A DNA stretch of 63,329 bases from Anaerolineae bacterium (GCA_018648685.1 JABGQT010000117.1:1-63329), one strand, 5' to 3'. Shown: positions 1-9,407, numbered from the stretch's first letter. Program-made: numbers and translations. Notes: a model not told the origin generated them from the sequence alone.

Positions 1-494
1 TTGGCGATGCCGAAATCCATCAAAATGGATTGCCCCTGAAGGTTGATCATAATATTCGCAGGTTTAATATCTCGATGGAACATGCCACGCTTATGGGCAT
101 ACTCTAAAGCATCACAAATGCTGGCGATTATTTCAACGGCTTCTTTGGTCGAAAATCGACGTCCGCTTGCGTTCAGACGCTTCATACGTTCTTCCAAAGT
201 TTCACCTGGCACAAATTCCAAGACCATATAATAGACGTCGCCATCATGCGAAAAATCATGGACTTGAATGATATTAGGGTGACGCAATTGAGCAACAGAA
301 ACCGCTTCATCTTCAAATCGGCTCACAAATTGAGGGTCGGATGATAAGTGAGGGTGAATCAGTTTTATTGCAACAGCCCGACGCAAATTCGGATCATTTG
401 CTCTAAAAACAGACGACATTCCCCCCGCCCCAAGCAAATCTTCAATTTCATAGCGGTCATTTAATTTACGACCGATCCATGAGGGTTCAGACAT
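1..494 (-). CDS. Ser/Thr protein kinase, N-terminal part (runs off the window)
   Basis: Hanks-type kinase that would phosphorylate Ser/Thr on partner proteins in the cytoplasm. Reading the minus strand from ATG at 494, the product begins MSEPSWIGRKLNDRYEIE and then shows the glycine-rich loop (LLGAGGMSSVF), the VAIK lysine, the catalytic loop HRDIKPANI and the start of the DFG motif (MDFGIA) as the window ends; about 164 residues are present. A strong ribosome site (GGAGGAGGT) lies just upstream at 497-508 and fixes the start. It follows the lipoprotein and FHA-ABC genes in the same direction, and FHA domains bind phosphothreonine, so the transporter is a likely substrate. The C-terminal part, often a sensor, lies outside. 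Confidence 0.93.
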   Translation of the reverse strand, partial: MSEPSWIGRKLNDRYEIEDLLGAGGMSSVFRANDPNLRRAVAIKLIHPHLSSDPQFVSRFEDEAVSVAQLRHPNIIQVHDFSHDGDVYYMVLEFVPGETLEERMKRLNASGRRFSTKEAVEIIASICDALEYAHKRGMFHRDIKPANIMINLQGQSILMDFGIA

Positions 495-539
495 AAGGTA
501 CCTCCTCCAAGAAGTTCATAATAATATTTCTGTAAAAAT

Positions 540-1547
540 CTATTTATCAATAATCCACAACCAGGAATTATTAAATTCGCAGTTGGTTGTCCCTGATTCG
601 CTCAAAGCGACCAATGCTACAAAACCACGTTCAAAATACGGGGTTTCAGCTTGTATGATGGCAAGATTAGGCTTGTAGTTATTCGAAATTCTATTAACTA
701 AATTGCCATGAGCAGATAGTTCGCTATCAAATTGTGCCAACTGGTCTGTAGACGCACCTTCTGGTGGTGGGGTTGGGGCAGATGGTAGCGTAAGCACCGG
801 CTGATCTCCTGCCACCACTTGGTCGATCTGAACACCATTCGTGAAGATAGTCAGGGTGTTCCCACGTCCTACAACGGTTAAACGATTGGTCGCACCATTT
901 TGAACTTGAAATTTGGGGTCAAGGTAGTTGGCATAACTATCAATGCCATTACGCAATTTCCCATCTTCCATGGAACTAAAAACGATGTGCCCATTTGCAC
1001 CTCGGGTTGCGATCACCAGATATTGGCTCAAAGCATCTTCATTGCCATTTGATCGTAAAACCAGTCCACATCCGGATGTCCCGTACTGTGTATCCCACGT
1101 AATATCTGTTGAGACAACAAAATTCTCTGCGACAGTGCCAATAAATTGATTTATATAATCGTATTTTAGATAACCCGTCACAGAAAGCGATGCAGGAGGA
1201 TGGATCCAACCCACATGACCGTTGACCGGATCGATCCCGTATGTCGGTAACTCTGACCGGATAGGTGCCTCAGCTGTTGCGGTTGCTGCCATCGCCTCGG
1301 CATTAAGCCCCGCTTGAGCAGATTGGGTGGCTGCGAGAGCACCCGCGCTAGCCGTTGCTTGCGCAACTGCGGTTTCTAACTCCGCCTGCGCATCAAAACC
1401 GTTATTTGCCCCAGCGGTTGCCGTTAGAGAGATGGACTGCCCAAGTGCTTGAGCAGTCATTTCAGCTGGAGTAACTCCACCGCCACAGGCAGTTATTACT
1501 CCTGTAAGCAAAACAAAGATTGTGAGATGACGTAATTTCATATTCAT
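540..1547 (-). CDS. lipoprotein with C-terminal jelly-roll-like domain
   Basis: A 335-residue secreted lipoprotein of unknown role. The N terminus is a signal peptide ending in a lipobox (TGVITAC, Cys at about residue 21). Residues 25-95 are very Ala/Thr/Gln-rich, probably an extended or coiled linker. Residues 115-335 look like a concanavalin/LamG-type beta-sandwich, with phrases such as GCGLVLRSNG and RLTVVGRGNTLTIFTNG that recur in laminin-G or glycoside-related domains; this is a resemblance only. The start directly abuts the stop of the FHA-ABC gene, so the two are translationally coupled; the ATG two codons later is an equally possible start. It may be the outer-face partner of the transporter or kinase. 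Confidence 0.8.
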   Translation of the reverse strand: MNMKLRHLTIFVLLTGVITACGGGVTPAEMTAQALGQSISLTATAGANNGFDAQAELETAVAQATASAGALAATQSAQAGLNAEAMAATATAEAPIRSELPTYGIDPVNGHVGWIHPPASLSVTGYLKYDYINQFIGTVAENFVVSTDITWDTQYGTSGCGLVLRSNGNEDALSQYLVIATRGANGHIVFSSMEDGKLRNGIDSYANYLDPKFQVQNGATNRLTVVGRGNTLTIFTNGVQIDQVVAGDQPVLTLPSAPTPPPEGASTDQLAQFDSELSAHGNLVNRISNNYKPNLAIIQAETPYFERGFVALVALSESGTTNCEFNNSWLWIIDK

Positions 1548-4500
1548 CTAATTTACATCCTTACGTTTTTGTAAAAAGACAATCCCGCCTAACAGGATTC
1601 CACTGATGACAAGTTGGGCAGCCCAAGTTTTCAAAAGGAAGAACCAGAATTCACCAGAATTATCTCTGTTAACAAATGCGCTACCGAATTTTTCGTTATA
1701 TTTTTGAATAACAGTTTCAACGGGTTGGACTGCGGTAGCAACGCCTGCCTGATGCGTGATTGAAGCCTGTTGATACGCAACCACTTCAGCCTGATAAACT
1801 TCGACCTGAGCCTCGAAAGCAGCAAATTCTGCCTTCGTATTACTCTGAATCGCTTCAACTTCAATTTGATATTTCTCCAACGCTGCGAGATACTCTGCCA
1901 CTGCCACTGTATCTGATTGATCAGCAGGCTGCTCTGGAGCCTCTGGGATAACGGGGTCAACAGGGCGAACAGGTTCAGGTCCAGGGCTTGGCGGCAAGGC
2001 TTCATCAATTGCCGGGTTATAGAAACGTCCATTTCCAGGGAAATAACAAGATTCTTCCCGGAGCGCGTTCACACCCAAACATTTACATCCATTTGCGATC
2101 TTGTCGTCAGCCGTCATAATGGCAATCTGCTCGGGTGGCAGAGCCATACAAACATCGGAGGCAATATCGGATCCAACGCCCGTCACGCCCAAAAATCCCT
2201 GGAATGCCCAATTTGTTGATGTGATCCCACTCAGCACATCGGGCATAGGTACCAAAACACCGCCCATAACGATTTGGGGTAACATGAGCAAAATAACAAT
2301 CAGGGGGGCGGCATTTGCTGTTGGGGAAAGTGCAGATGAGAATAATCCCAGCATCATCCCAGCCAGGGTCGCGAGCGTCAACGATATATACATCAAAACA
2401 AATTCGAAGACTCCTCCAGGCATATCAAATGCCAGGAAATGGATGATCATATAAGTAGCTGTTTGATAGAGTGCCAAAGCAGCCGCCACCCAAACTTTGG
2501 AAAGCACATAGGGCAAAATCTTCAGATTTACCAATCGTTCGCGTTTATAAATTTCACCCTCTTTAACAATCTCACGCATTTGAGAAAGTCCGCCGATCAT
2601 AACGGCGTAAATGGTCAATAAGAATAATGAAATAACAACATTATTCATATCTCCCGTTACAAACTCGAAAGGTTTATTTCCGAGAACTGTCGCCAAGAGA
2701 ACTGACATCATACCCATTAGCGGTGAGGCTGCTAACATTAGTCCCAAGCTAAAGCGATCTTTCCCTAAAATTCGTAAGTTGCGTTTAGAAAGAATAAGAA
2801 ATTGTCGAAGCGCAGAAACTTTCTTTTGTTTTTCGGGAAGCGCAGGGGCTTCATTGGCCGGCGTGCTGGCTGAGGGCATAGTGCCGACTTGAGCTTTGTC
2901 ACCCAATGCATCAACAACATTTTTTTGATAGGCAGGGTGCTGTCTATAGCGCTCAGCCCATTCCTCGGGAGTGCCTTTACTCGAATCTTCCAGAACAGCG
3001 TAGATTTGGTCGAATTCCATCGTGCTAACGCGGCGGTCACGTTCTGAGCGATATTGGTCAAAAAATTTCAAAGCTTCATCAGGTGGACCAAACCAGGCCA
3101 AATAACCGCCACGTGCAAGGAAAACAACTTTATCGGCAAGGAAAACATTCTTGGTAGCGTGAGTAATTAAAACGATCGTGCGACCCTGATCCGCCATCTG
3201 GCGCATCAAGTGCATTAAGGAAGTTTCTGTTCCGGGATCTAGACCAGAAGATGGCTCGTCCAGGAAGAATAAACCGGGTTTCGTTAGTAATTCAACACCA
3301 ATCGAGACTCGTTTTTGCTGACCCCCGCTCAGTTCCAGGATTTGGTTGTCACGTCGATGAGCGATATCGAGGACTTGCATCACCTCTTCCACTCGCTGAT
3401 GTCTCTCCTCCACGGTTGTATCTGGTGGCATGCGGAGCTGGGCTGTATAGTCAAGCGCGTCAAAGACGCTTAATTCCATATGAATAATATCTTTTTGTGG
3501 GACAAAGCCAATAATGTCACGGATGGCTTCAAAGTTTTCATAGACATTGGTGTTATTGACGATGACTTGTCCATGTGTTGCGGGGCGATATCCGGCAACT
3601 GCATCTACGAGCGTAGATTTACCACCACCACTTTGTCCGACAACGACAATAAATTCGCGTGGTTCAAATACGAGGGAGATGTTTTGCAGGATATTGAGAT
3701 CGTCACGTACCCATTTATTTAGCCCCAGCACTTCAACGCGCAGATCAACAGAATCATCAAATTGAGCAAGCGCTTCAGTACCCATCACATAGCGATAGGG
3801 TCCAATACGCACTGTATCGTCAGGCGAGAGCCAAGTTTCATCTTTGATGAGCGTATCATTCACAAAGGTGCCGTTGGTGCTATCCAAGTCCCTTACTTTG
3901 TAACGTTGGCCAACTTTTTCGATCTGGGCGTGGAATTGAGAAACCTGGGGAACATTCAAAACAACATCATTATCTGGCGCTCGCCCGATCTGAATGACAG
4001 TTTTGTCGCCAAAGGTAATTTCGGCATCTATCGCGGCAGCGGCTTCGGATGGGGAAAGATAGACCATCGAAACCATTACACCCGGAGTCTGCCCCCCAAT
4101 GCGGATATTAGCATTATTAACTAATATGCTTGGAGCAGAAACAGCAAAGCCGTCTAAATGAACAGCGTTTCCAGCCTCTGGTAAAACGGCGATCTGATAG
4201 TTTCCATTAGTGTTCTTTTCAATATAGCCATGATTACGGGAAACAACGGGTGAAGGGATCACAATATTGTTATCTTCGCCGCGCCCGAAACTATACTTCT
4301 TTTTATTGAGGGTGTAGGTTTTTGGTGCAGAACCTGCAATTTCCACTGATAATTGTGGTGGCGCCCCAATTGGCGGCAAAACTTCCCCAACTGTGGTTTT
4401 TGCCAAACCTACAGGCCCGCCTACTCTCGTGGCAAGTAAATCTTCTACCGATTGGTACTCTTCTTTCGCTGGAGCAGGTTTAACAATTTCATAACGTATT

Positions 4501-4775
4501 TTGACAGAATGACCAAAACCGATCTCGTCACCATCTTTCAGCAAAAAAGCCCCTGAGATTTTATTGCCATTTACAAAAGTGCCGTTGCTGCTACCCAAAT
4601 CCTCTAACGAGTAGGATTCGCCTTGCTTGGTGAATTTGGCATGATTACGAGAAACAGCGTTGTAGTCTATGGGCCAACTACTTGCTGGATCACGCCCAAT
4701 GGTAATGGTATCGCTTGTTAATTCAAATTCTTCGCCTGGGGCTGGGCCTTCTACCAATAATAATTTTATTTTCAT
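1548..4775 (-). CDS. FHA-domain ABC-2 type transporter (ATPase-permease fusion)
   Basis: A 1075-residue single-chain exporter half. Three FHA domains come first (about residues 24-75, 160-225 and 255-325), each with the GR, SRNH or similar and NGTFVN signatures; the second lacks the last motif and the third has SQFH in place of SRNH. The ABC ATPase follows, with Walker A GQSGGGKST at 380, LSGGQ at 482 and Walker B FFLDEP at 503. The C-terminal part holds six predicted membrane helices of the ABC-2 (ABCG-like) type, interrupted before the last helix by a Glu/Pro/Gln-rich loop of roughly 120 residues. The fold order matches mycobacterial Rv1747, whose FHA domains are docked by a Ser/Thr kinase; here a kinase lies two genes downstream. 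The exported substrate is unknown. Confidence 0.92.
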   Translation of the reverse strand: MKIKLLLVEGPAPGEEFELTSDTITIGRDPASSWPIDYNAVSRNHAKFTKQGESYSLEDLGSSNGTFVNGNKISGAFLLKDGDEIGFGHSVKIRYEIVKPAPAKEEYQSVEDLLATRVGGPVGLAKTTVGEVLPPIGAPPQLSVEIAGSAPKTYTLNKKKYSFGRGEDNNIVIPSPVVSRNHGYIEKNTNGNYQIAVLPEAGNAVHLDGFAVSAPSILVNNANIRIGGQTPGVMVSMVYLSPSEAAAAIDAEITFGDKTVIQIGRAPDNDVVLNVPQVSQFHAQIEKVGQRYKVRDLDSTNGTFVNDTLIKDETWLSPDDTVRIGPYRYVMGTEALAQFDDSVDLRVEVLGLNKWVRDDLNILQNISLVFEPREFIVVVGQSGGGKSTLVDAVAGYRPATHGQVIVNNTNVYENFEAIRDIIGFVPQKDIIHMELSVFDALDYTAQLRMPPDTTVEERHQRVEEVMQVLDIAHRRDNQILELSGGQQKRVSIGVELLTKPGLFFLDEPSSGLDPGTETSLMHLMRQMADQGRTIVLITHATKNVFLADKVVFLARGGYLAWFGPPDEALKFFDQYRSERDRRVSTMEFDQIYAVLEDSSKGTPEEWAERYRQHPAYQKNVVDALGDKAQVGTMPSASTPANEAPALPEKQKKVSALRQFLILSKRNLRILGKDRFSLGLMLAASPLMGMMSVLLATVLGNKPFEFVTGDMNNVVISLFLLTIYAVMIGGLSQMREIVKEGEIYKRERLVNLKILPYVLSKVWVAAALALYQTATYMIIHFLAFDMPGGVFEFVLMYISLTLATLAGMMLGLFSSALSPTANAAPLIVILLMLPQIVMGGVLVPMPDVLSGITSTNWAFQGFLGVTGVGSDIASDVCMALPPEQIAIMTADDKIANGCKCLGVNALREESCYFPGNGRFYNPAIDEALPPSPGPEPVRPVDPVIPEAPEQPADQSDTVAVAEYLAALEKYQIEVEAIQSNTKAEFAAFEAQVEVYQAEVVAYQQASITHQAGVATAVQPVETVIQKYNEKFGSAFVNRDNSGEFWFFLLKTWAAQLVISGILLGGIVFLQKRKDVN

Positions 4776-5035
4776 TAAAGCGCACTCCTAATAAGTTTAG
4801 CGTTCAATAATTACTTTCCCTTTTGGGATAGCCGTTTCAGAAAATCTATAAGTAATGAAAAACAGGGGGTAGGTGCTATTCAGAATTGCAGTATATCATA
4901 TAACACGATAAATTTTATCAAAATTGTTGTTAATGTGGTGAACAATATGCAATTAAATAGTATCTATATAAAAAGGCACAGAAAGACACCCCGCTAATAT
5001 TATTTACCCACTCACATTGATCTTAGAAACTATGT

Positions 5036-6187
5036 TTATGGAAGCAGCACTTTGAGTGCATCCGCGAGCTTATCTACGTCATCTTCATTGTTATAACTTT
5101 GGATGGAAATCCGCAAAAAGGATTGCTCTCCCCATGTCGTGAAGGGAATCTCGATATTATATTCATCATAAAGGCGTGTTTTTAGCTGAAGCCCATCTAC
5201 GCCTTTTGGGAGGGACAGTGCTGCCATTTGTCCGTACCATGCTGATGGATAGGGGGCGATGGGGGGCAACCCAGTTAGGGATTGGACTTTTTGTACCGCA
5301 ACGCCGAGCAAGTTTCGGCAACGAGCGCGCACGTGGCCCCAATCTTGTTCCCGTTGATAATCAATGGCTGCCGGTACCGAAAGGAATGCCGCAATATCCC
5401 GCGTCCCCTGCCATTCGTGATAATCAATATATTGGATGCCGCTCCCAAAGCCTGATTCGGAGTCGTATCCCCAACTGATAACAAGCGGGTCAAGCGAATC
5501 TTGTAATTCTCGGCGCACATAAAGAAATGCCGCACCCTTCGGACTTAGCATCCATTTATGACAAGCCCCTGTATAGATATCTGCATTTAGCGCGCTTAGA
5601 TCGAGATCAATTTGTGCTGGAGCGTGTGCACCATCCACGATGCAGAGAATGCCGGTTTTGCGTGCTTTTTTACAAATCTCGGTAACGGGGAAAACCAACG
5701 CAGTTGAGCTGGTGATATGGCTGAGAAAGATTATTTTTGTTTTTGGAGTGACCCCTGCCCAAAAGTTTTCAACAAAATCAGCGTGGGTCGTGACTGGCAA
5801 GGGGATATTTCGCTGAATATATTTTGCGCCGCTTTTAGCACAGAAATATCGCCAGGTGCGATCCATTGCTCTATATTCGTGGTCTGTGGTCAGGATTTCG
5901 TCACCGGGCTGCAAGTCGAGATTAGGAACGACCATATTGATGGCAGTGCTCGGGTTAGGGAAGTAGACTAAATCCCGTGCGGCGCAGTTGAGGTAATCCG
6001 CGAGTTTTTCGCGAGATTCTGCTAATAGCGAGAACGCGTTCCTGCCAAGAAACTCGATCGGACGCTCTTCGAGTTTACGTTGCCATTGCTGGTATATATC
6101 GAAGACAGGCTTTGGACAGGCCCCAAAAGAACCGTGATTAAGAAAAGTGATGTTAGGGTCTAGGAGAAAGTGATTTTTTTTCAGCAT
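5036..6187 (-). CDS. class V PLP aminotransferase, isopenicillin-N-epimerase-like
   Basis: A 383-residue fold-type I PLP enzyme. The opening FLNHGSFGACPKPVF is typical of the isopenicillin-N epimerase-like branch of the aminotransferase V/NifS superfamily. IVDGAHAPAQIDLDL supplies the cofactor-binding Asp, and the Schiff-base lysine is in TGACHKWMLSPKGAAF. There is no NifS-type active-site Cys loop, so a cysteine desulfurase is unlikely. The true substrate in this branch cannot be told from sequence (epimerase, hercynylcysteine lyase-like or kynureninase-like are all possible). It stands alone, divergent from the sensor kinase at 6301, with an AT-rich gene-free stretch of 260 bases behind it that holds no clear signal. 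Confidence 0.85.
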   Translation of the reverse strand: MLKKNHFLLDPNITFLNHGSFGACPKPVFDIYQQWQRKLEERPIEFLGRNAFSLLAESREKLADYLNCAARDLVYFPNPSTAINMVVPNLDLQPGDEILTTDHEYRAMDRTWRYFCAKSGAKYIQRNIPLPVTTHADFVENFWAGVTPKTKIIFLSHITSSTALVFPVTEICKKARKTGILCIVDGAHAPAQIDLDLSALNADIYTGACHKWMLSPKGAAFLYVRRELQDSLDPLVISWGYDSESGFGSGIQYIDYHEWQGTRDIAAFLSVPAAIDYQREQDWGHVRARCRNLLGVAVQKVQSLTGLPPIAPYPSAWYGQMAALSLPKGVDGLQLKTRLYDEYNIEIPFTTWGEQSFLRISIQSYNNEDDVDKLADALKVLLP

Positions 6188-6206
6188 ATTTTTTCCTGTT
6201 TTGTAT

Positions 6207-6234
6207 TTGTCATCTTTGTTGCAGAGAGTATAAT
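6207..6234 (+). promoter_or_regulatory. sigma70-type promoter of the sensor kinase gene
   Basis: TTGTCA at 6207-6212 and a perfect TATAAT at 6229-6234 are separated by 16 bases. The expected start of transcription is near 6241, about 60 bases before the TTG start of the kinase gene. Confidence 0.6.
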
Positions 6235-6300
6235 GAATAAGCTCTTAGTATAAAGGGAGTTTTTCTGCGCTATGTTTAGCTGAAAGGAGAGGTAATAAAT

Positions 6301-8010
6301 TTGAAAATAGTAGCTTATACATCCCAGTTTTTTGATTTAGATGATATTGATGGCGTTCAGGAGATGCGCGCAAAACTTCTTCGTATCTTGCTGTCTGGAG
6401 CTTCGGTTGCTGGTTCAATACTATATATGTTGGCGATTATCCCGGCTCTTGAAGAAAAACTTTACCTCTTATTCTTGTTTTATACTGTTTTTTATTCAGC
6501 ATTGCTGGGACTCACATATATTCCGAAAATCCCATATCTTATTCGCGTATATTCTTGGCTTGCCATTCTATATATTTTTGGCGTTAATAATTTGCTTTAT
6601 TCAGGCCTGAACGTAGATGCTGGCTTATTTTTCCTTTCTTTTGTAATTATGGCGGTTTTGTTTTTTGACCTTCGCAGAGCTTTGGTTGCTATATCTATGA
6701 GCTTAGCCAGTATAGCTGCTGTTGGCTTTCTTGTGGTGAAAAAAAACTATGAATTAGGAATTGCCTTGCCTCAAGATGATGTTATCCTTTGGGCGGTTGG
6801 GACAACGATATTTTTGTTGATGTCTTTTATGACAACAATAACAATTTATGCATTGATTAATGGTCTTTCAGAAAAAAATGAGCAGCTAAATAAAAGTTCC
6901 CTTGTTATTGAGCAGAAAAGTAAAGAGATCGTAGAGAGAGAATTGCATTTTCGGGTTTTGGTAGAAACTTCCCCTGATGCCATTATTCGCTTTGATCTGA
7001 AAGGGTATATCGAATCAGTTAATCTTGCCGGTGAGAAATTATTTGCTTTAAGCGAAGAAGAAATGATCGGGAAGAACGTAGATGTTTTTTTAGGAGCAGC
7101 GGAACGAAAAGAGACAGATCGTGTGTTTAGGGAAGTTTTGGATGTTGGTGTGATTAAAGATATTGAACTTGTTATCCAAAATTTTGCAGGGAAAAATATT
7201 GTTGTTGAGTTCAGCATTGCTCCAATTATGGGGGCAAATGGAATTGCAATTGGCTTGATCGGGGTTGGCAAAGATATTTCCGAAAAGAAAAAAGGGGAGA
7301 TACTTTTAAAGGAGAAAACGGAAGCTATCCGCGATAACCAGGAACGGTTGCAATCTCTGACCCAAGCTTTAATTCTAGCCCAGGAAAATGAAAGGCGTAT
7401 TATCTCTAGAGAATTGCATGATGATACTGGACAAGTTCTCGTTACGTTAAAGCATGCAGTTAGTACAATAATTGAGTTAGATGATGAAACCGATTCAGAT
7501 ATTCAAAAAGAGCGCTTAGAAAAAGTTCTGCAGCTTTCTGATCAAGCTATTACGAAAGTACGCTCAACCTCGCACCGTTTGCGACCACCTGCTCTGGAAG
7601 TTGGCGGGATTAATGTTGGTCTTGAGACATTATGCGCTGAGATTAGTTCGCAAACAGGGGTACATATTGTTTATAGAGGAGAAAATATTGAAGGAATTAA
7701 GGATGATTTGGCAATTGGTCTCTATCGTTTTGCTCAAGAGGCTCTTGCAAATGTACTGAAGCATGCAAATGCAAGCCGGATTGAGATTAAATTAGAATTA
7801 GGAAAGAATGAAATTCTTCTTTCAGTAAAAGACAATGGTCAAGGGTACAAGAGTGATTCGAAGCAACAGAATGGAACAGGGCTTCTGGGATTGCAGGAGA
7901 GGTTTGCTCACTTTTCAGGAACCATTGCGTTGAAAACAAATGCATCCGAAGGATGCTCATTAAGCGTGAAAGTCCCCTTTTTGAGTGAAGAATCTGAAGA
8001 GAAATATTAA
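6301..8010 (+). CDS. membrane sensor histidine kinase (HisKA_3, PAS)
   Basis: A 569-residue NarL-system kinase. Residues 25-185 form about six hydrophobic helices, a membrane sensor without large outer loops. A PAS domain follows (about 215-335, beginning FRVLVETSPDAIIRFD), then a coiled helix and the HisKA_3 dimerisation region with the phospho-accepting His in SRELHDDTGQVLVTL. The HATPase has FAQEALANVLKHA, DNGQGY and GTGLLGLQER boxes. The start is TTG, chosen because AAAGGAGAGG lies about 10 bases upstream and no ATG fits. It is followed after 15 bases by its response regulator. The signal sensed is unknown. Confidence 0.9.
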   Translation: MKIVAYTSQFFDLDDIDGVQEMRAKLLRILLSGASVAGSILYMLAIIPALEEKLYLLFLFYTVFYSALLGLTYIPKIPYLIRVYSWLAILYIFGVNNLLYSGLNVDAGLFFLSFVIMAVLFFDLRRALVAISMSLASIAAVGFLVVKKNYELGIALPQDDVILWAVGTTIFLLMSFMTTITIYALINGLSEKNEQLNKSSLVIEQKSKEIVERELHFRVLVETSPDAIIRFDLKGYIESVNLAGEKLFALSEEEMIGKNVDVFLGAAERKETDRVFREVLDVGVIKDIELVIQNFAGKNIVVEFSIAPIMGANGIAIGLIGVGKDISEKKKGEILLKEKTEAIRDNQERLQSLTQALILAQENERRIISRELHDDTGQVLVTLKHAVSTIIELDDETDSDIQKERLEKVLQLSDQAITKVRSTSHRLRPPALEVGGINVGLETLCAEISSQTGVHIVYRGENIEGIKDDLAIGLYRFAQEALANVLKHANASRIEIKLELGKNEILLSVKDNGQGYKSDSKQQNGTGLLGLQERFAHFSGTIALKTNASEGCSLSVKVPFLSEESEEKY

Positions 8011-8025
8011 TAGTAGGGAGGTTCT

Positions 8026-8712
8026 ATGGGAACAACTGTGAAAGTAGCAATTTTTGAAGATCATCAAAGTATTATTGACGGATATATTTTTCGCTTGGAG
8101 AAAAAAGAGGGTATAAAAATTGTTGGCTCTTGTTTATTTGGGGAGGAATTGAAGCCAATGCTTGCTGAAATAGAGGTAGATGTTCTCTTATTGGATTTAA
8201 GTGTGCCAATTTCAGTTGATAATCAAAATATCTACCCGGTTCGACACGAACTCTCAAAAATCTTGCCTGAATACCCTGATCTCAAGATCATTGCGATTTC
8301 AGTTTTCGATCAACCAGCTTTAGTTCGTAGTTTGGTCGATATAGGAGTTCGAGGCTATATCTTAAAAGATGATCAGCATTCCATCCAAAATCTTGCGCGT
8401 ATTATCCACGTTGTTGCTGGTGGAGGGACATATCTTAGCGACAAATTGACATCCGCTATTTTGGGGAATGATTCAGGAATACCCTTGACGCCTCGGCAGC
8501 TTGATGCACTTACTTTATGCGTTGCATATCCAGACTTGCCGACATCGACTTTAGCTCAGAAGATGGGAATAACGGGATCAACTTTTCGAAATTTGCTTTC
8601 TGAGGCATATCAACGGCTAGGGGTTAGAACAAGAGCTGCTGCAGTAAAACTCATACAAGAAAAAGAGTTAATTGTCGTAGAGTCAGGAAAATATAAAAGA
8701 AATATTGATTGA
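8026..8712 (+). CDS. NarL/LuxR-type response regulator
   Basis: A 228-residue regulator cotranscribed with the upstream kinase. The receiver domain (residues 5-130) has the acidic pair in FEDH, the phospho-acceptor Asp in LLLDLSVP and the conserved Lys in YILKDD. Residues 150-215 form the helix-turn-helix, beginning LTPRQLDAL and ending with a LuxR-like recognition helix (FRNLLSEAYQRLGV). The usual LuxR opening (LTxRExEVL) is altered, so the output domain is divergent but still LuxR-like. A weak hairpin (TTCTCCAA/TTGGAGAA) lies just after the stop. Confidence 0.88.
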   Translation: MGTTVKVAIFEDHQSIIDGYIFRLEKKEGIKIVGSCLFGEELKPMLAEIEVDVLLLDLSVPISVDNQNIYPVRHELSKILPEYPDLKIIAISVFDQPALVRSLVDIGVRGYILKDDQHSIQNLARIIHVVAGGGTYLSDKLTSAILGNDSGIPLTPRQLDALTLCVAYPDLPTSTLAQKMGITGSTFRNLLSEAYQRLGVRTRAAAVKLIQEKELIVVESGKYKRNID

Positions 8713-9143
8713 TTCTCCAATAAGATTTTGGAGAAATAAGGTGGGAATATATAGACAAATGCCTATATAAGGGGGCAAGAGTCTATTTACAGAGAATGGA
8801 CGAATGAGTATAGTTACACGTGTCTTATAGTTTTATAAAGACTTTTAGTTAAATTTTTAATTTGTAGGGGCGTATCTATTGAATCAAGCATATTTCGCTG
8901 GCTCTCTAGGGAAGCGCCAAAAGGGCGGGGCATGTTTTTCAGACAGAAAACATGCCCCGCCTCTGTGTTTTAAAGGAGGAGATTGTAGCGAATTTTCTTT
9001 TCTCTCTTGCCCACTGTCTTTGGAAATGAGCAATTGACACTGCCGTTGTTATTGTACGAAGAAGCGAAGAGTAAAACTCCTTTCATGCAAAAAGCCAAGT
9101 TATAAAGATTTCATTAACAAATTATGATATATTAGGCAATAAC
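8713..9143. other. gene-free spacer
   Basis: About 430 bases with no convincing gene on either strand. It holds the 15-bp perfect inverted repeat at 8924-8961 and, at about 8865-8880, a truncated copy of the GTAGGGGCG repeat found intact near 47.7 kb. The rest is AT-rich without recognised signals until the ilv promoter at 9144. Confidence 0.6.
8924..8961. repeat. perfect 15-bp inverted repeat
   Basis: The arm at 8924-8938 (GGCGGGGCATGTTTT) pairs exactly with 8947-8961 around an 8-base loop. It could act as a terminator for the two-component operon in either direction, but there is no T-tract directly after the plus-strand stem, so a mobile or structural repeat is equally possible. Confidence 0.7.
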
Positions 9144-9172
9144 TTGACATATCTTCGCCCATCCCTTAGACT
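9144..9172 (+). promoter_or_regulatory. sigma70-type promoter of the ilv-leu operon
   Basis: A consensus TTGACA at 9144-9149 is followed after exactly 17 bases by TAGACT at 9167-9172. Transcription should start near 9180, giving a leader of about 230 bases before ilvD. The leader contains the Leu/Ile-rich peptide and the attenuator. Confidence 0.75.
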
Positions 9173-9206
9173 TGCGCGGAATTACTTAGCAAAACTTAGG
9201 AAAAAA

Positions 9207-9311
9207 ATGTTTTCAAGCCAACTCTCTCTTATTAGCATTACCCTTATTAGCCTTATCCTTCTTATTGGGATTAAGGAAATTCTGCATGTTTGGGCAAAAG
9301 CTAGAGTTTGA
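9207..9311 (+). CDS. branched-chain operon leader peptide (attenuation)
   Basis: A 34-codon ORF starting ATG TTT TCA and ending GTT TGA. From residue 6 to 22 it reads LSLISITLISLILLIGI: 12 of 17 residues are Leu or Ile, and the whole peptide has 7 Leu and 7 Ile. A weak ribosome site (TTAGGA) sits 8 bases upstream. It lies about 27 bases after the predicted transcription start and 34 bases before the terminator stem. This is the layout of classical leader-peptide attenuation: a ribosome starved of Leu- or Ile-tRNA stalls in the run and prevents terminator formation. It is too short to be called by standard gene finders. Confidence 0.85.
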   Translation: MFSSQLSLISITLISLILLIGIKEILHVWAKARV

Positions 9312-9360
9312 GCGAGTAAGAAAAGAGCATAAAACTAAAAAAGCAAAAGGCTGCCCAAAC
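9288..9360 (+). promoter_or_regulatory. antiterminator pairing of the ilv attenuator
   Basis: GTTTGGGCA at 9288-9296 (codons Val-Trp-Ala of the leader peptide) is perfectly complementary to TGCCCAAAC at 9352-9360. The second strand covers the 3' half of the upstream arm and the loop of the terminator hairpin (9345-9372), so the two structures exclude each other. A ribosome stalled in the Leu/Ile run (9222-9272) leaves 9288-9296 free and favours read-through; one that reaches the stop at 9309 covers much of it and lets the terminator form. Confidence 0.75.
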
Positions 9361-9376
9361 GGGCAGCCTTTTTTCT
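9345..9376 (+). terminator. rho-independent terminator (attenuator) before ilvD
   Basis: AAAAGGCTGCCC (9345-9356) pairs with GGGCAGCCTTTT (9361-9372) around the loop AAAC, a 12-bp stem running into a T-rich tract. It lies inside the operon leader, 32 bases before the ilvD start. Confidence 0.85.
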
Positions 9377-9407
9377 TTGCCATTTTGAAAAAAGGATATA
9401 GAAGATT

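Noticed and set aside
8713-9206. T-box or riboswitch in the ilv leader
   Set aside because: I looked for the T-box core and for a specifier loop with a Leu or Ile codon; none is visible, and the leader peptide explains the region.
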